From Pseudomonadota bacterium (GTDB lineage: Bacteria > Pseudomonadota > Gammaproteobacteria > Burkholderiales > Burkholderiaceae_B), in assembly GCA_023425645.1 (NCBI GenBank), contig JAFACG010000053.1, positions 1 to 33,548 of the forward strand: a stretch of 33,548 nucleotides of DNA, given 5' to 3'. Position numbers and translations under genes: made by a program. The notes under the pieces were generated by a model, which was not told the DNA's origin, did no database searches, and was given only the letters and a program-made list of their open reading frames with translations. Of this stretch, positions 8,366 through 16,377 are shown piece by piece; the stretch's first letter is position 1; every line of letters begins with the position of its first letter.

Positions 8366-8421
8366 CTCGAGGAACGACCTCGCCAATTCTTGGTTTCAAT
8401 GTCCGGGACGGCCCGGCCCTT
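8366..8421 (+). promoter_or_regulatory. Guanidine-II (mini-ykkC) riboswitch candidate
   Basis: Two small hairpins precede the exporter gene. The first is CGAGG / CCTCG (8368-8382) with the loop AACGA, and the second is CCGGG ACGG CCCGG (8403-8416). Paired stem-loops with ACGR loops are the hallmark of the guanidine-II class, in which each loop binds one guanidinium. A Shine-Dalgarno GGAGGG follows at 8428-8433, so control is probably at translation. The first loop carries one extra A compared with the ideal tetraloop. A TATATT at 8325-8330 could be the -10 box. The downstream gene is exactly the expected one (Gdx/SugE). Confidence 0.75.
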
Positions 8422-8438
8422 TTAAGTGGAGGGTCGTC

Positions 8439-8753
8439 ATGGCCTGGTTCCTTCTTGTTCTCGCTGGTCTCTTTGAAGTCGTCTGGGCATACGCCATGAA
8501 ACAATCGGACGGCTTTTCCCGCCTCATTCCTTCCGTGGTCACCCTCGTGACCATGATCGTCAGCTTCGCCTTGCTGTCCGTGGCCATGCGCTCGCTGCCC
8601 CTGGGCACCGCCTACACCATCTGGACGGGCATAGGCGCCGTAGGCGCCTTTCTGGTGGGCATCCTGGTGCTGAACGAGCTGGCCAGCCCCATGCGCATCG
8701 CAGCCGCCGTCCTGATCATCAGCGGCATCATCCTGATGAAGCTCTCGAGCTGA
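8439..8753 (+). CDS. sugE: Guanidinium exporter Gdx/SugE (SMR family)
   Basis: 104 residues with four membrane helices. The essential glutamate sits in the first helix (MAWFLLVLAGLFEVVWAYAMK, E13), and the helix-3 signature PLGTAYTIWTGIGAVGAFL marks the SugE/Gdx subtype rather than the polydrug EmrE subtype. Family knowledge: Gdx proteins form antiparallel dimers in the inner membrane and exchange guanidinium for protons. The start is fixed by GGAGGG six bases upstream of ATG. The gene stands alone between a riboswitch candidate and a strong terminator. No guanidine carboxylase is seen in the window, although the urease cluster is about 6 kb away. Confidence 0.93.
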   Translation: MAWFLLVLAGLFEVVWAYAMKQSDGFSRLIPSVVTLVTMIVSFALLSVAMRSLPLGTAYTIWTGIGAVGAFLVGILVLNELASPMRIAAAVLIISGIILMKLSS

Positions 8754-8771
8754 ACGCGCCAGGCATGCATC

Positions 8772-8804
8772 AAACCGGCTTTCCCCCGAAAGCCGGTTTT
8801 TTTT
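8772..8804 (+). terminator. Strong rho-independent terminator after sugE
   Basis: A 12-bp perfect stem (AAACCGGCTTTC, 8772-8783; GAAAGCCGGTTT, 8788-8799) with a CCCC loop runs into eight Ts. It begins 19 bases after the sugE stop codon. Confidence 0.95.
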
Positions 8805-8845
8805 GGCCGCTCCCGGGCCCCGAGGAGAGCCGGTCTTCGAACGCC

Positions 8846-9199
8846 CTAGACGTTGGCAGCTTCCAGCAGACAGGCGGACAAGCGGTCGAAGTGGAGCAGG
8901 GCGGCCTGGCTGAGGTCCACCTGCTTGCGCCGGGTGTCTTCGGTATCGCTCAAGACGATCCAGCCCTTCTCGCGCATGGATTTCAGGCGGGTATGGATGG
9001 TGGCGGGCGAACCCAGCCGCTCCACGGCCATCACATCCCGTACGGACAGGCGCAAGGACTCCCTGGACGCCTTGGCCACGAGGGTGAGGATACGCTCCTC
9101 CAGCGGGTCCAGCGCCGGCAAAGACGGCAGATTGTGCAGCGCGTCGGCAAGCTGCAGGAAACGCATGTAGATATCAGCAGGTCTGGTGGCAAATTTCAT
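8846..9199 (-). CDS. Small winged helix-turn-helix regulator (MarR-like)
   Basis: 117 residues. The centre reads as a helix-turn-helix followed by a wing: LRLSVRDVMAVERLGSPATIHTRLKSMREKGWIVLSDTEDTRRKQVDLS, the usual pattern of MarR/winged-helix proteins where the 'D-x-R-x-K' wing contacts DNA. The N-terminal helix (IYMRFLQLADALHNLPSL) and C-terminal helix (LLHFDRLSACLLEAANV) are probably for dimerisation. It converges with sugE but is separated by the terminator. The target is unknown. The ATG has no strong Shine-Dalgarno sequence. Confidence 0.8.
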   Translation of the reverse strand: MKFATRPADIYMRFLQLADALHNLPSLPALDPLEERILTLVAKASRESLRLSVRDVMAVERLGSPATIHTRLKSMREKGWIVLSDTEDTRRKQVDLSQAALLHFDRLSACLLEAANV

Positions 9200-9701
9200 G
9201 ACAAAATCTTTATTCCTTTGAAGTCGCTACCGCAGTGACGTTTCTAGAAATAAGTTCTGGTTATTATTGTTTTAGTTCCTGTCTGGCAAAGCAAAAAACA
9301 AGCCCACTTTATGGGCAGACAGGCAGGTATTGGTTCGGTCCACGCTTTGGGCTCGGGTTTAAACGCTGAAGCCGGGGCCAGATCCCTGCAAGGAACAAAG
9401 CGGCCTGACCCGGCTGTTTGCCTGAGATTCTATCAGAACCCCCATGCCGTGGCGCTTCATGCCATGCGATGCGCCACATGAAATTGTAAGGAACCCGAGC
9501 CCGATGATTAGCCGGCAGACCATCCCTCATTAAACGCCTCCTTGGCCGCGTGCACGAGCCTCGGCCGACGGCAAACGGCCCGCGTCGGTCCTGCGACGTA
9601 TTCTTCCGCTCAGTTTTCGCGCACCTTTAAAATGGATTTCAGCAGGGCGGTCAGCCTTCGGCCCTCCACCTTCGGATCACCATGAAATCTGGAACATAAA
9701 A
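9200..9701. other. Gene-free interval of about 500 bases
   Basis: Nothing convincing is encoded here. The left part (9220-9300) is AT-rich and probably holds the promoter of the leftward winged-helix gene. The rest is GC-rich with only short reading frames of poor composition. No riboswitch, tRNA or terminator pattern was recognised. A small palindromic segment lies at GGCCGACGGCAAACGGCC (about 9553-9571). Confidence 0.5.
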
Positions 9702-10613
9702 ATGATTCTTCACCTGGACACGCCGCTTATTTATTCCCACGTCCTGAGCGACCAGCTCGGCAAGCACCTGTGGCTGAAGATGGATGCGCTGCAACCGAGC
9801 GGCTCGTTCAAGATCCGCGGCATCGGCCACGCCTGCCAGCACTACGCCCGACAGGGCAAGACCCGCTTCGTGAGCTCCTCCGGAGGCAACGCCGGCATCG
9901 CCGTGGCATATGCGGGCCGCCGGCTCAACGTCCCCGTGCTGGTCGTCGTGCCGGAGACCACCAGCGAACACGCCCGTCGCCTGATCCAGCGGGAAAAGGC
10001 GGAGCTGATCGTGGTCGGCAAGAACTGGAACGAAGCCAATGACCATGCCCAGGCCCTGCTGCAGGAAAGCGACGCTTTCATACACCCCTTCGACGACCCC
10101 TTGCTGTGGGAAGGCCACGCCAGCCTGATCACCGAAGTGGCGGCGCAGGACATACGCCCCGACGCCGTCTTGCTGGCTGTCGGCGGGGGCGGCCTGCTCA
10201 GCGGCGTGGCCCAGGGCATGCACGAGCAAGGCTGGGACGATACGCCCATCATCGCCGTGGAGACGCAGGGCACCGCTTCGCTGGGGGAATCCGTGCGTCA
10301 GCGCAGGCATGTCACCCTGGACGCCGTACAAGGGGTGGCAACGTCCCTGGCGGCGCGGCGCGTCTGCGACCAAGCCTATGCGCTGAGCCAGTCGCGCCCC
10401 CTTCAATGCGTGCAGGTCAGCGACGCGCAGGCCGTCAGCGCCTGCCTGCGCTTCCTGTCCGATCACCGCGTCCTGGTCGAGCCGGCCTGCGGCGCCGCCT
10501 TGGCGGCGCTGTACCTGGACCATGAAGCGCTGACTCCCTACCAGAACATCCTGGTCGTGGTCTGCGGAGGCTCGACCGCCACGCTGGAGCAATTGGTGCA
10601 GTGGCGAGCGTGA
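9702..10613 (+). CDS. PLP-dependent L-serine/L-threonine dehydratase-like enzyme
   Basis: 303 residues of the fold-type II PLP enzymes. The cofactor lysine is K37 in QPSGSFKIRG, the phosphate-contacting loop is SSSGGNAG (58-65), and the glycine loop is GGGGLLSG (161-168). The ending VVVCGGSTATLEQL is typical of the short catabolic serine dehydratases (like animal SDS), which lack the C-terminal ACT regulatory domain of biosynthetic IlvA. The expected reaction is conversion of L-serine (or threonine) to pyruvate (or 2-oxobutyrate) and ammonia. The length fits this short subgroup. The gene stands alone, with an unusually weak ribosome binding site. Confidence 0.88.
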   Translation: MILHLDTPLIYSHVLSDQLGKHLWLKMDALQPSGSFKIRGIGHACQHYARQGKTRFVSSSGGNAGIAVAYAGRRLNVPVLVVVPETTSEHARRLIQREKAELIVVGKNWNEANDHAQALLQESDAFIHPFDDPLLWEGHASLITEVAAQDIRPDAVLLAVGGGGLLSGVAQGMHEQGWDDTPIIAVETQGTASLGESVRQRRHVTLDAVQGVATSLAARRVCDQAYALSQSRPLQCVQVSDAQAVSACLRFLSDHRVLVEPACGAALAALYLDHEALTPYQNILVVVCGGSTATLEQLVQWRA

Positions 10614-10626
10614 AATCCGCGAAGAT

Positions 10627-10646
10627 CTCCGGCCTTGCGGCCGGAG
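10627..10646 (+). terminator. Hairpin after the dehydratase gene
   Basis: A perfect 8-bp stem CTCCGGCC / GGCCGGAG with a TTGC loop lies 14 bases past the stop. The following CTTGTTC is only weakly T-rich, so termination strength is uncertain. Confidence 0.6.
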
Positions 10647-10797
10647 CTTGTTCACCGTAAAAGTTTTTCACTTTAAGCAAATTTTTTATCGCCCTAATTT
10701 TTGAGACGTTTCAAAAAAACCACGACCATTACTCAGAAATCAATAAATTATCTATTTATTTATAGTTATATTTTTTATACTTAAATTGTGGAACAAG

Positions 10798-10813
10798 TGT
10801 TTCACGTGGAACA
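10798..10813 (+). promoter_or_regulatory. parS-like site (ParB-binding palindrome)
   Basis: TGTTTCACGTGGAACA matches the chromosomal parS consensus TGTTNCACGTGNAACA at every fixed base. It lies in an AT-rich intergenic stretch, past the 3' end of the leftward DUF4105 gene and about 20 kb from parA/parB. Confidence 0.85.
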
Positions 10814-10825
10814 AAACGATGAAAA

Positions 10826-11824
10826 TCACCCTTTGACCACGGGTACGCCACGGCGGATCAACAAGGAATAATCCTCGCCGTCCTGCTGGGCCAGAGCCCG
10901 TTCATTGACATGGCCAAGCCGGCGCAGTTCATCCAGGGTATGACCCGGCGCCAAGGCCCCTTGCGCAAACACATACTCGGGCAAATATCCTGAAGCCAGG
11001 ATGCGCCAATCCCAAGGCAGGCCTTCCACGATATGGCTCATCATGTCATAGACGATCGTGGTGCAGTTGGCCGTCAAGGTATTGTAGAAACGGGGGCTGT
11101 CGCGCAATTCATTGCCCTGCTGCAAATAAGACAGGAACAGCGCCTGCATGGCCGGCTTGGGCAGGGCCACGCTGTACAGGTAGACATCCTCGCCGCGGGC
11201 ATTGGCCCGCGTGCGTATGATGTCGCTTTCTTCGGCGGCAATCAGCGCCATCTCGAACTGCTTGAAAAAGCCGCCTATGGCGGAGAATTTTTCATGCCTT
11301 TCCTTGCGGATTTCGACGGAAAAGCTCACGTGGCGCCCATCGTCGAAGCCGAACGACACCAGGGTATGCGCAATGGCCGGCCCCATCCAGTACGACAGAA
11401 ACATGTCCACTGAAACGAGGCGGTCCAGATCATACCGGCGCGTCTGCCAGCGTTCATCAAAATCGGTTTCGCTGCGCCAGACGAAATCGCGCACATTGTG
11501 CAAGGTCACCACCGAGCCCTGAACCTGCCCGTAGCTGACCCTGTCCACGTCAGACGCCCATAGCCTGCCGTTGCTGGGGGCAATACCGTGCCACCACACC
11601 AGCAAAGCAAGCAGGCCCAGGGTCTGGGGCAGAGCGAGCCATCCATTTCCCTTGCCCAGGGCATACAGGCTGAACAAGGCCGCCACGCCCCATAACGCCA
11701 TCGCCCCTACACGCGCCACCCCAGCCTGAGTCTGAAACTGCAAGGCCAGCACGCCCCATGCCGTCGCTCCGGCGATCACCAGCAATAGAAACAGTTTCAG
11801 CAGCACATGCCACGCCATTTTCAT
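10826..11824 (-). CDS. DUF4105 (Lnb-type N-acyltransferase-like) membrane protein
   Basis: 332 residues. Three hydrophobic helices occupy about residues 5-25, 38-56 and 62-78. A soluble DUF4105 domain follows, with AHTLVSFGFDDGRHVSFSVEIRKE (152-175) and a conserved NCTT (C254). DUF4105 includes Enterococcus Lnb, which moves an acyl chain onto lipoproteins using a Cys/His type active site. Many proteobacterial members are uncharacterised, and H153 and C254 are the visible candidates here. The start is fixed by AGGGAGGA just before ATG 11824. Its upstream neighbour is psd, but a terminator separates them, so they are probably separate transcripts. The lipid-related setting is suggestive only. 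Confidence 0.8.
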   Translation of the reverse strand: MKMAWHVLLKLFLLLVIAGATAWGVLALQFQTQAGVARVGAMALWGVAALFSLYALGKGNGWLALPQTLGLLALLVWWHGIAPSNGRLWASDVDRVSYGQVQGSVVTLHNVRDFVWRSETDFDERWQTRRYDLDRLVSVDMFLSYWMGPAIAHTLVSFGFDDGRHVSFSVEIRKERHEKFSAIGGFFKQFEMALIAAEESDIIRTRANARGEDVYLYSVALPKPAMQALFLSYLQQGNELRDSPRFYNTLTANCTTIVYDMMSHIVEGLPWDWRILASGYLPEYVFAQGALAPGHTLDELRRLGHVNERALAQQDGEDYSLLIRRGVPVVKG

Positions 11825-11872
11825 GATTCCTCCCTGAATGTTCCGCCACTAGCATAGTGCCTTCCGGCGGAC

Positions 11873-11903
11873 AAAAAAAACCTGTGTCCGAAGGAACACA
11901 GGT
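11873..11903 (-). terminator. Rho-independent terminator after psd
   Basis: The minus strand reads ACCTGTGTTCC, TTC, GGACACAGGT and then eight Ts. The stem has one bulged base. It lies between psd and the DUF4105 gene. Confidence 0.9.
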
Positions 11904-11942
11904 CTGCGGGAGCAGGGCGGCGGCAGAAAAGCCCGCGCGCGG

Positions 11943-12791
11943 TCAATCCAGGTAGCCCATGGCCTGACCTTGCCGGATTATTCCCTGCGCCTGCCAGGCA
12001 GGATCGAAGCGGTACCCGCTGTCTCGCGGAAACAGCAGCACCACCGTGGAACCCAGCAGGAATCGGCCCATTTCCTCACCTTTGGCCAGCGACACGTCCT
12101 GGTCCTGATAATTCCATTCGCGCACCTGCCCGTCGCGCGAGGCATTGACCACCCCGTGCCACACCGTCGCCATGCTGCCCACGACGGTTGCGCCCACCAG
12201 CACCAGGGCAAAGGGACCGCGTTCGGAATCGAACAGGCACACCACCCGCTCGTTGCGGGCGAACAGGCCGGGCACGCCGCGCGCCGTGGTCGGATTGACG
12301 GAAAACAGCTCGCCGGGCACGTGTATCATGCGCGTCAGCCGCCCGTCGCATGGCATGTGCACCCGATGATAATCACGCGGGCTCAGGTACAGGGTGGCAA
12401 ACAGTCCGTCCTGGTAACGGGCGGCCAGGGCCGTGTCGCCGCCCAGCAGCGCCGCGGTCGAGTAGCTGTGGCCCTTGGCCTGGAAGACCTCGGCGCCGCG
12501 GATGGCGCCCAGCTGGCTGATGGCGCCATCCACGGGGCTGACCAGGGCGCTGTCGGCGACAGGCCTGGCGCCCGCGCGCAAGGCGCGGCCGAAGAACTCG
12601 TTGAAGGTCGCATAGCTGGCCGGATCCGGATTTTCGGCCTCGCTCATGTCGACCTGGTAGCGCCGGATGAAGCGCTCGATGGCCCAGGTGGTCCGCCCGC
12701 CCAGAGGCTTGGAAGCCAGGCCGCCCAGGAACTCGGTCAAGGCCTGCTTGGGCAGGAAATACTGGGGAAGTACGGCAAAACGAGAATACAT
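11943..12791 (-). CDS. psd: Phosphatidylserine decarboxylase proenzyme
   Basis: About 282 residues, aligning by eye with E. coli Psd from the first residues (MYSRFAVLPQYFLPKQALTEFLG..., then YQVDMSEAENPDPASYATFNEFFGRAL). The autocleavage motif LGST is present near the C-terminus (GRFLLGSTVVLLFP), where the Gly-Ser bond is cut and the serine becomes the pyruvoyl cofactor. YLSPRDYHRVHMPCDG, the conserved histidine-containing region, is intact. The enzyme makes phosphatidylethanolamine from phosphatidylserine at the inner membrane. I chose ATG 12791 because it matches the E. coli start; a GTG three codons upstream is possible. Confidence 0.96.
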   Translation of the reverse strand: MYSRFAVLPQYFLPKQALTEFLGGLASKPLGGRTTWAIERFIRRYQVDMSEAENPDPASYATFNEFFGRALRAGARPVADSALVSPVDGAISQLGAIRGAEVFQAKGHSYSTAALLGGDTALAARYQDGLFATLYLSPRDYHRVHMPCDGRLTRMIHVPGELFSVNPTTARGVPGLFARNERVVCLFDSERGPFALVLVGATVVGSMATVWHGVVNASRDGQVREWNYQDQDVSLAKGEEMGRFLLGSTVVLLFPRDSGYRFDPAWQAQGIIRQGQAMGYLD

Positions 12792-13022
12792 AGAATCCAC
12801 TCATCGACAGTCAATGCCCGGGAGCATGGCCCGGGACAGTCCCGCCAACCAAATGGCGCCTGCGGCGCCGGATCATGCGGCGCTTGTCCGACCCGTCATG
12901 AGGCCGGAGGGCGCGCGCATGAGCTCGTGGTCAAGACAAGAAGGGCATGAACAAAAGAATACGCTCTTGTAGCACAGCTTGTCGCCATATGGCATAGTCG
13001 CCGTTGAAATGAAGGCGCGCGG

Positions 13023-14390
13023 TCAGATGAATACGACGCGGTCGCGGCCTTCCTCCTTGGCCTGGTAAAGGGCGCGGTCCACACGGCGCAATGTACGCTC
13101 GTAGTCGGGGTGGCCGTCATACAACGCAATCCCCACGCTGGCCGTGATGCTCAGAGTCTGACTGTCCGACACGCGGAAAGTTTCCGCATGGATGCGCATG
13201 CGCAGGTTGCGCGCCGCGCGCAGGGCAGCGTCGGCATCCACATCCACCAGCAACACCAGAAATTCCTCGCCCCCCAATCTGAACACGTAATCGCCGGCAC
13301 GCGCGCTGTTGCTGAGCAATTCGGCAAACTGCTGCAGGACCCGATCGCCCGCGTCATGACCATAGGTGTCGTTGACGCTCTTGAAATAGTCGATGTCCAC
13401 GCCCAGCAGGGCGAAACGCGAGCCGCGCTGCTGGGCATAGCTGACCTCCCGGCTCAGGACCACAGGCAGGTACTTGCGGCTGAGCAGGCGGGTCAGCACG
13501 TCGCGTCCCGATTCCAGTTCATTCTGCTGCTCGAACAAGCGCTCCAGGTGCAGGCCGATGGCGCGCGTCTTGTCCCGCAAAGCATGCAGATGGCGGATCT
13601 GGCCGGCTTGGTCATCCCGGTCGAATCCGGGCACCAGCTCCGCGTCGATCAGGCGCATCAGCTCCAGGATCTCGCGACTTTCCACCGTGCCCTGGAAGGC
13701 ATGCGAGCCTTTGTGCTTGAACCAGACGCCGAAATCAGAATCGCCGATGCGCGGCAGGGGCGCCTGGCTGCCGTTGACGGCCATGGCGAACATGAACTGG
13801 TTCTCCCAGTCCAGCAGGGCGGCGCGCTGGCGACCGCGCTCGGCGGCGGCGTTCTGCACAATGGCGAACAGCCGGTAGGACTCCTCGGCCCGGGACTTGC
13901 GCTCGCGGGAATCGGCATAGGCGTGGCTCATGATTTCCATGGCCAGGTCGATGAAATTCTGCACATAGCTGTAACAGTCCCAGGCCTGCTCACGGCTGAT
14001 CTCCGTAGACTCGCACAGGTAGCGGGCATAGCGGCCCTTGAGCAGGCGCGCGCCACGCAGCACCAGATGCACCGGCACGCCGACCCGCGCATGCACCTCG
14101 CCGACCTGGTTCTGCAGCTTGACCTGTTCCTGCATGTCGCTGTCCACATCCACGGAGAACAGCTGGACCAGCCAGTTGCGCAGCGAACGGTGCAGGCGGG
14201 TCTGCACCTGCTCATGGGACAGATAGACCTGCGCGGCCGGATGGGTCAGCATATGCGTATAAAAATGCGTCGCCAGCTCATCCTGATGATCCAGGGTGAT
14301 GGCCAGCACCTGGGCACGCACGGCCAGCGGCACCGGCTGCAGCAAGGCATGCCAGTCCTGGGCGGATTCTTCGATATTCGGTTGCGGCAT
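13023..14390 (-). CDS. Globin-coupled diguanylate cyclase (DosC/BpeGReg type)
   Basis: About 455 residues. An N-terminal globin sensor domain carries the proximal heme histidine in GEVHARVGVP, at residue 100 when ATG 14390 is used (DosC of E. coli has it at 98, in the same AEVHARIGIP context). A helical middle domain (about 160-290) resembles DosC closely (for example DFGVWFKHKG). The GGDEF domain has the active-site motif GGEEF, and an RxxD inhibitory site (RAGD) lies five residues before it. By family knowledge oxygen binding to the heme controls synthesis of cyclic-di-GMP and so biofilm and motility. An in-frame ATG at 14456 would add 22 residues. No phosphodiesterase partner is adjacent. 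Confidence 0.95.
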   Translation of the reverse strand: MPQPNIEESAQDWHALLQPVPLAVRAQVLAITLDHQDELATHFYTHMLTHPAAQVYLSHEQVQTRLHRSLRNWLVQLFSVDVDSDMQEQVKLQNQVGEVHARVGVPVHLVLRGARLLKGRYARYLCESTEISREQAWDCYSYVQNFIDLAMEIMSHAYADSRERKSRAEESYRLFAIVQNAAAERGRQRAALLDWENQFMFAMAVNGSQAPLPRIGDSDFGVWFKHKGSHAFQGTVESREILELMRLIDAELVPGFDRDDQAGQIRHLHALRDKTRAIGLHLERLFEQQNELESGRDVLTRLLSRKYLPVVLSREVSYAQQRGSRFALLGVDIDYFKSVNDTYGHDAGDRVLQQFAELLSNSARAGDYVFRLGGEEFLVLLVDVDADAALRAARNLRMRIHAETFRVSDSQTLSITASVGIALYDGHPDYERTLRRVDRALYQAKEEGRDRVVFI

Positions 14391-14672
14391 GAAATACGGG
14401 AGGGGGTCGCGAAGCGATGATTGAAGGCTAAACAGCCATGATCGCGATTGTTGCATGAGGGAAGATTTCGCGCTATTTCCTATAGCGATCGGCGCGATCG
14501 GGCAAAATTTCCTGATTTCCTATAAAGAGAAGCATATATCAGTCATATGAAGTCTTGATACATTCTACGTCCCAAAAGCCTAAAAAACAGATCAAAAAAG
14601 CGTAGAATCCATGCTCTCTCAACGGTTTGTTCCAAATAAACCAATAACCTAGATTCATTCGCGGCATATTTC
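14391..14672. promoter_or_regulatory. Regulatory region between the cyclase gene and the urease cluster
   Basis: This divergent, partly AT-rich interval carries several possible operator elements. There is an inverted repeat ATTCTACG (14562-14569) / CGTAGAAT (14601-14608), a direct repeat ATTTCCTATA near 14474 and 14514 (the first copy within GCTATTTCCTATAGC) and GATCGGCGCGATC near 14486-14498. TTGATA (14555-14560) could be a -35 element but no good -10 was found at the right distance. No sigma-54 signature was seen. Confidence 0.4.
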
Positions 14673-15527
14673 ATGACCGAGGTCTACAGTCAGTGGCACG
14701 CCAAGCTGACGCTTGGCTTCTCTTTGCAGAATGGTTCCCGTTCTGTCCTGTCCACGCGTGTACACGAAGGCCCCCTGCTGATCCAGCGGGCCCTCTACCC
14801 CGAAGGTCCTGAAATCTGCCACGTCGCCATCCTGCACCCGCCCTCCGGCATCGCCGGCGGCGACATGCTGGACATCCAGGTACGCCTGGCCGAGCACACC
14901 CGCGTCACGATCACCACGCCCGGCGCCACCCGCTGGTACAAGTCCAACGGACGCCATGCCGCGCAGAACGTCCTGATCCAGGTCGGCGCCGGCGCCCAGC
15001 TGGACTGGCTGCCCTGCGAGAACATCTACTTCGAGCAGGTGGACGCCGCGGCGCGCAATCGCATCGAGCTGCACCCGGACAGCGCCGCCATCGGCTGGGA
15101 GATTTCCCAGCTGGGCTCGGCGCGCACGCCCGGACACTGGCTGGAGGGCCGCGTCGTCATGGACACGCAGCTCTACATCGGCCAGGAGCTGGTGTGGGTG
15201 GACGCGGGCGAGCTGGCTGCGGACGACGCCTTGCGCCAGGGCATTTGCGGGCTGGACGGCCTGCCCGTGCATGCCACGCTCTGGGCCTACGGGTCCGTCC
15301 TGGATACGGCCGAGCTCGAAGTCCTGAACGAACAGCTGGGATGGGGGCCGGAGCTGCGCGGCGGATTGACCGTCATGCCCCAGGAAGGCGGCAAGGCCCT
15401 GTACCTGCTGCGCGCCCTCGGCCTGCACGTCGAAGATGTGCGCGGCCTGCTGGTCCAGGCCTGGCAGCACCTGCGCCCCCGCCTGTTGCGGACGAGCGCA
15501 CAACCGTTGAGACTATGGACCACATAA
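14673..15527 (+). CDS. ureD: Urease accessory protein UreD (UreH)
   Basis: 284 residues with the UreD family pattern: an opening W-x-A-x-L motif (WHAKLTLGF), then TRVHEGPLLIQRALYPEG, HPPSGIAGGDMLDI and TTPGATRWYKSNG. The protein binds apo-urease and serves as the platform for UreF and UreG during nickel delivery. It is the first gene of the cluster, the usual place in betaproteobacteria. A gap of about 150 bases with two hairpins separates it from ureA, which is larger than any other spacing in the cluster. Confidence 0.97.
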   Translation: MTEVYSQWHAKLTLGFSLQNGSRSVLSTRVHEGPLLIQRALYPEGPEICHVAILHPPSGIAGGDMLDIQVRLAEHTRVTITTPGATRWYKSNGRHAAQNVLIQVGAGAQLDWLPCENIYFEQVDAAARNRIELHPDSAAIGWEISQLGSARTPGHWLEGRVVMDTQLYIGQELVWVDAGELAADDALRQGICGLDGLPVHATLWAYGSVLDTAELEVLNEQLGWGPELRGGLTVMPQEGGKALYLLRALGLHVEDVRGLLVQAWQHLRPRLLRTSAQPLRLWTT

Positions 15528-15561
15528 GCCTTTCAGGATTCGCCTAGCTACGCAGGCAGGC

Positions 15562-15637
15562 GCGGGCCGCACGGGCCCGCAATCGTGTGTTGGAAAACTA
15601 TTGTTGGGCAAGCTGCGCGCACCCGGAGCCCCGGGTG
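15562..15637 (+). repeat. Two small hairpins between ureD and ureA
   Basis: GCGGGCC, 5-base loop, GGCCCGC (15562-15580) and CACCCGG, AGCC, CCGGGTG (15620-15637). Neither is followed by a T run, so they are not classic terminators. They might stabilise or process the mRNA between the accessory gene and the structural genes. Confidence 0.5.
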
Positions 15638-15680
15638 GGCGAACCAAACCCGTCACCTATTTGTAAATGGAAGTAACGCC

Positions 15681-15983
15681 ATGGAATTGACACCGCGCGA
15701 AAAGGACAAACTGCTGATTTTCACCGCGGCCCTGGTGGCCGAGCGCCGGCGCGCCCGCGGCCTGAAGCTCAACTATCCGGAATCTGTCGCCCTGATCACG
15801 GCCGCCATCATGGAAGGCGCCCGCGACGGCATGACGGTGGCCGAACTGATGAGCGCCGGCGCCAAAGTGCTGACTCGCGACGAGGTCATGGAAGGCGTGC
15901 CCGAGATGATTCCCGACATCCAGGTGGAGGCCACGTTTCCGGACGGCACCAAGCTGGTCACCGTCCATCATCCCATCGTCTGA
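15681..15983 (+). CDS. ureA: Urease gamma subunit
   Basis: 100 residues, the standard length: [39 protein letters not shown] through to the VTVHHPIV C-terminus. It forms the smallest chain of the (alpha-beta-gamma)3 urease in the cytoplasm. The ATG at 15681 matches the family start; upstream in-frame sequence reads through the hairpin region and is not part of the protein. Confidence 0.97.
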   Translation: MELTPREKDKLLIFTAALVAERRRARGLKLNYPESVALITAAIMEGARDGMTVAELMSAGAKVLTRDEVMEGVPEMIPDIQVEATFPDGTKLVTVHHPIV

Positions 15984-16070
15984 CGCCGTGCCGCCGCTCG
16001 CCGGCCCCAGGGCGGGACGGCGCGGCGGACACGCAATCATCCATACGTCGCCCCTTATCAGGACATAACC

Positions 16071-16376
16071 ATGATTCCAGGTGAAATTATTGCCGAAGAC
16101 GGTCAGATCGAACTGAACGTCGGGCGGCAGACCCTCAGTATCGCCGTCTTCAACGAAGGCGATCGCCCCGTGCAGGTCGGTTCGCACTATCACTTTGCCG
16201 AGGTCAACAATGCGCTGAGCTTCGATCGAGAGCTGGCGCGCGGCTACCGGCTGAATATTCCCGCCGGCAATGCGCTGCGTTTCGAACCGGGCCAGCGCCG
16301 CACCATCGAACTGGTCGCCATGGACGGCGACCGCCAGATATACGGTTTCCAAGGCTTAGTGATGGGGTCTCTCTAA
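16071..16376 (+). CDS. ureB: Urease beta subunit
   Basis: 101 residues, the standard length: [54 protein letters not shown] and the VMGSL end. AGGA precedes the ATG. The stop is one base from the ureC start, so translation is coupled. The 87-base gap from ureA contains a GC-rich stem. Confidence 0.97.
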   Translation: MIPGEIIAEDGQIELNVGRQTLSIAVFNEGDRPVQVGSHYHFAEVNNALSFDRELARGYRLNIPAGNALRFEPGQRRTIELVAMDGDRQIYGFQGLVMGSL

Positions 16377-16377
16377 A

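Noticed and set aside
9309..9530. A 73-codon minus-strand frame
   Set aside because: No start signal, no domain and poor codon bias.
12808..12835. CCCGGG...CCCGGG palindrome as a terminator of the cyclase gene
   Set aside because: No T run follows on the minus strand and it is close to the psd start, so I cannot call it a terminator.
14460..14520. Sigma-54 promoter for the urease cluster
   Set aside because: No GG-N10-GC spacing with TGGCAC/TTGCA-like boxes could be found.
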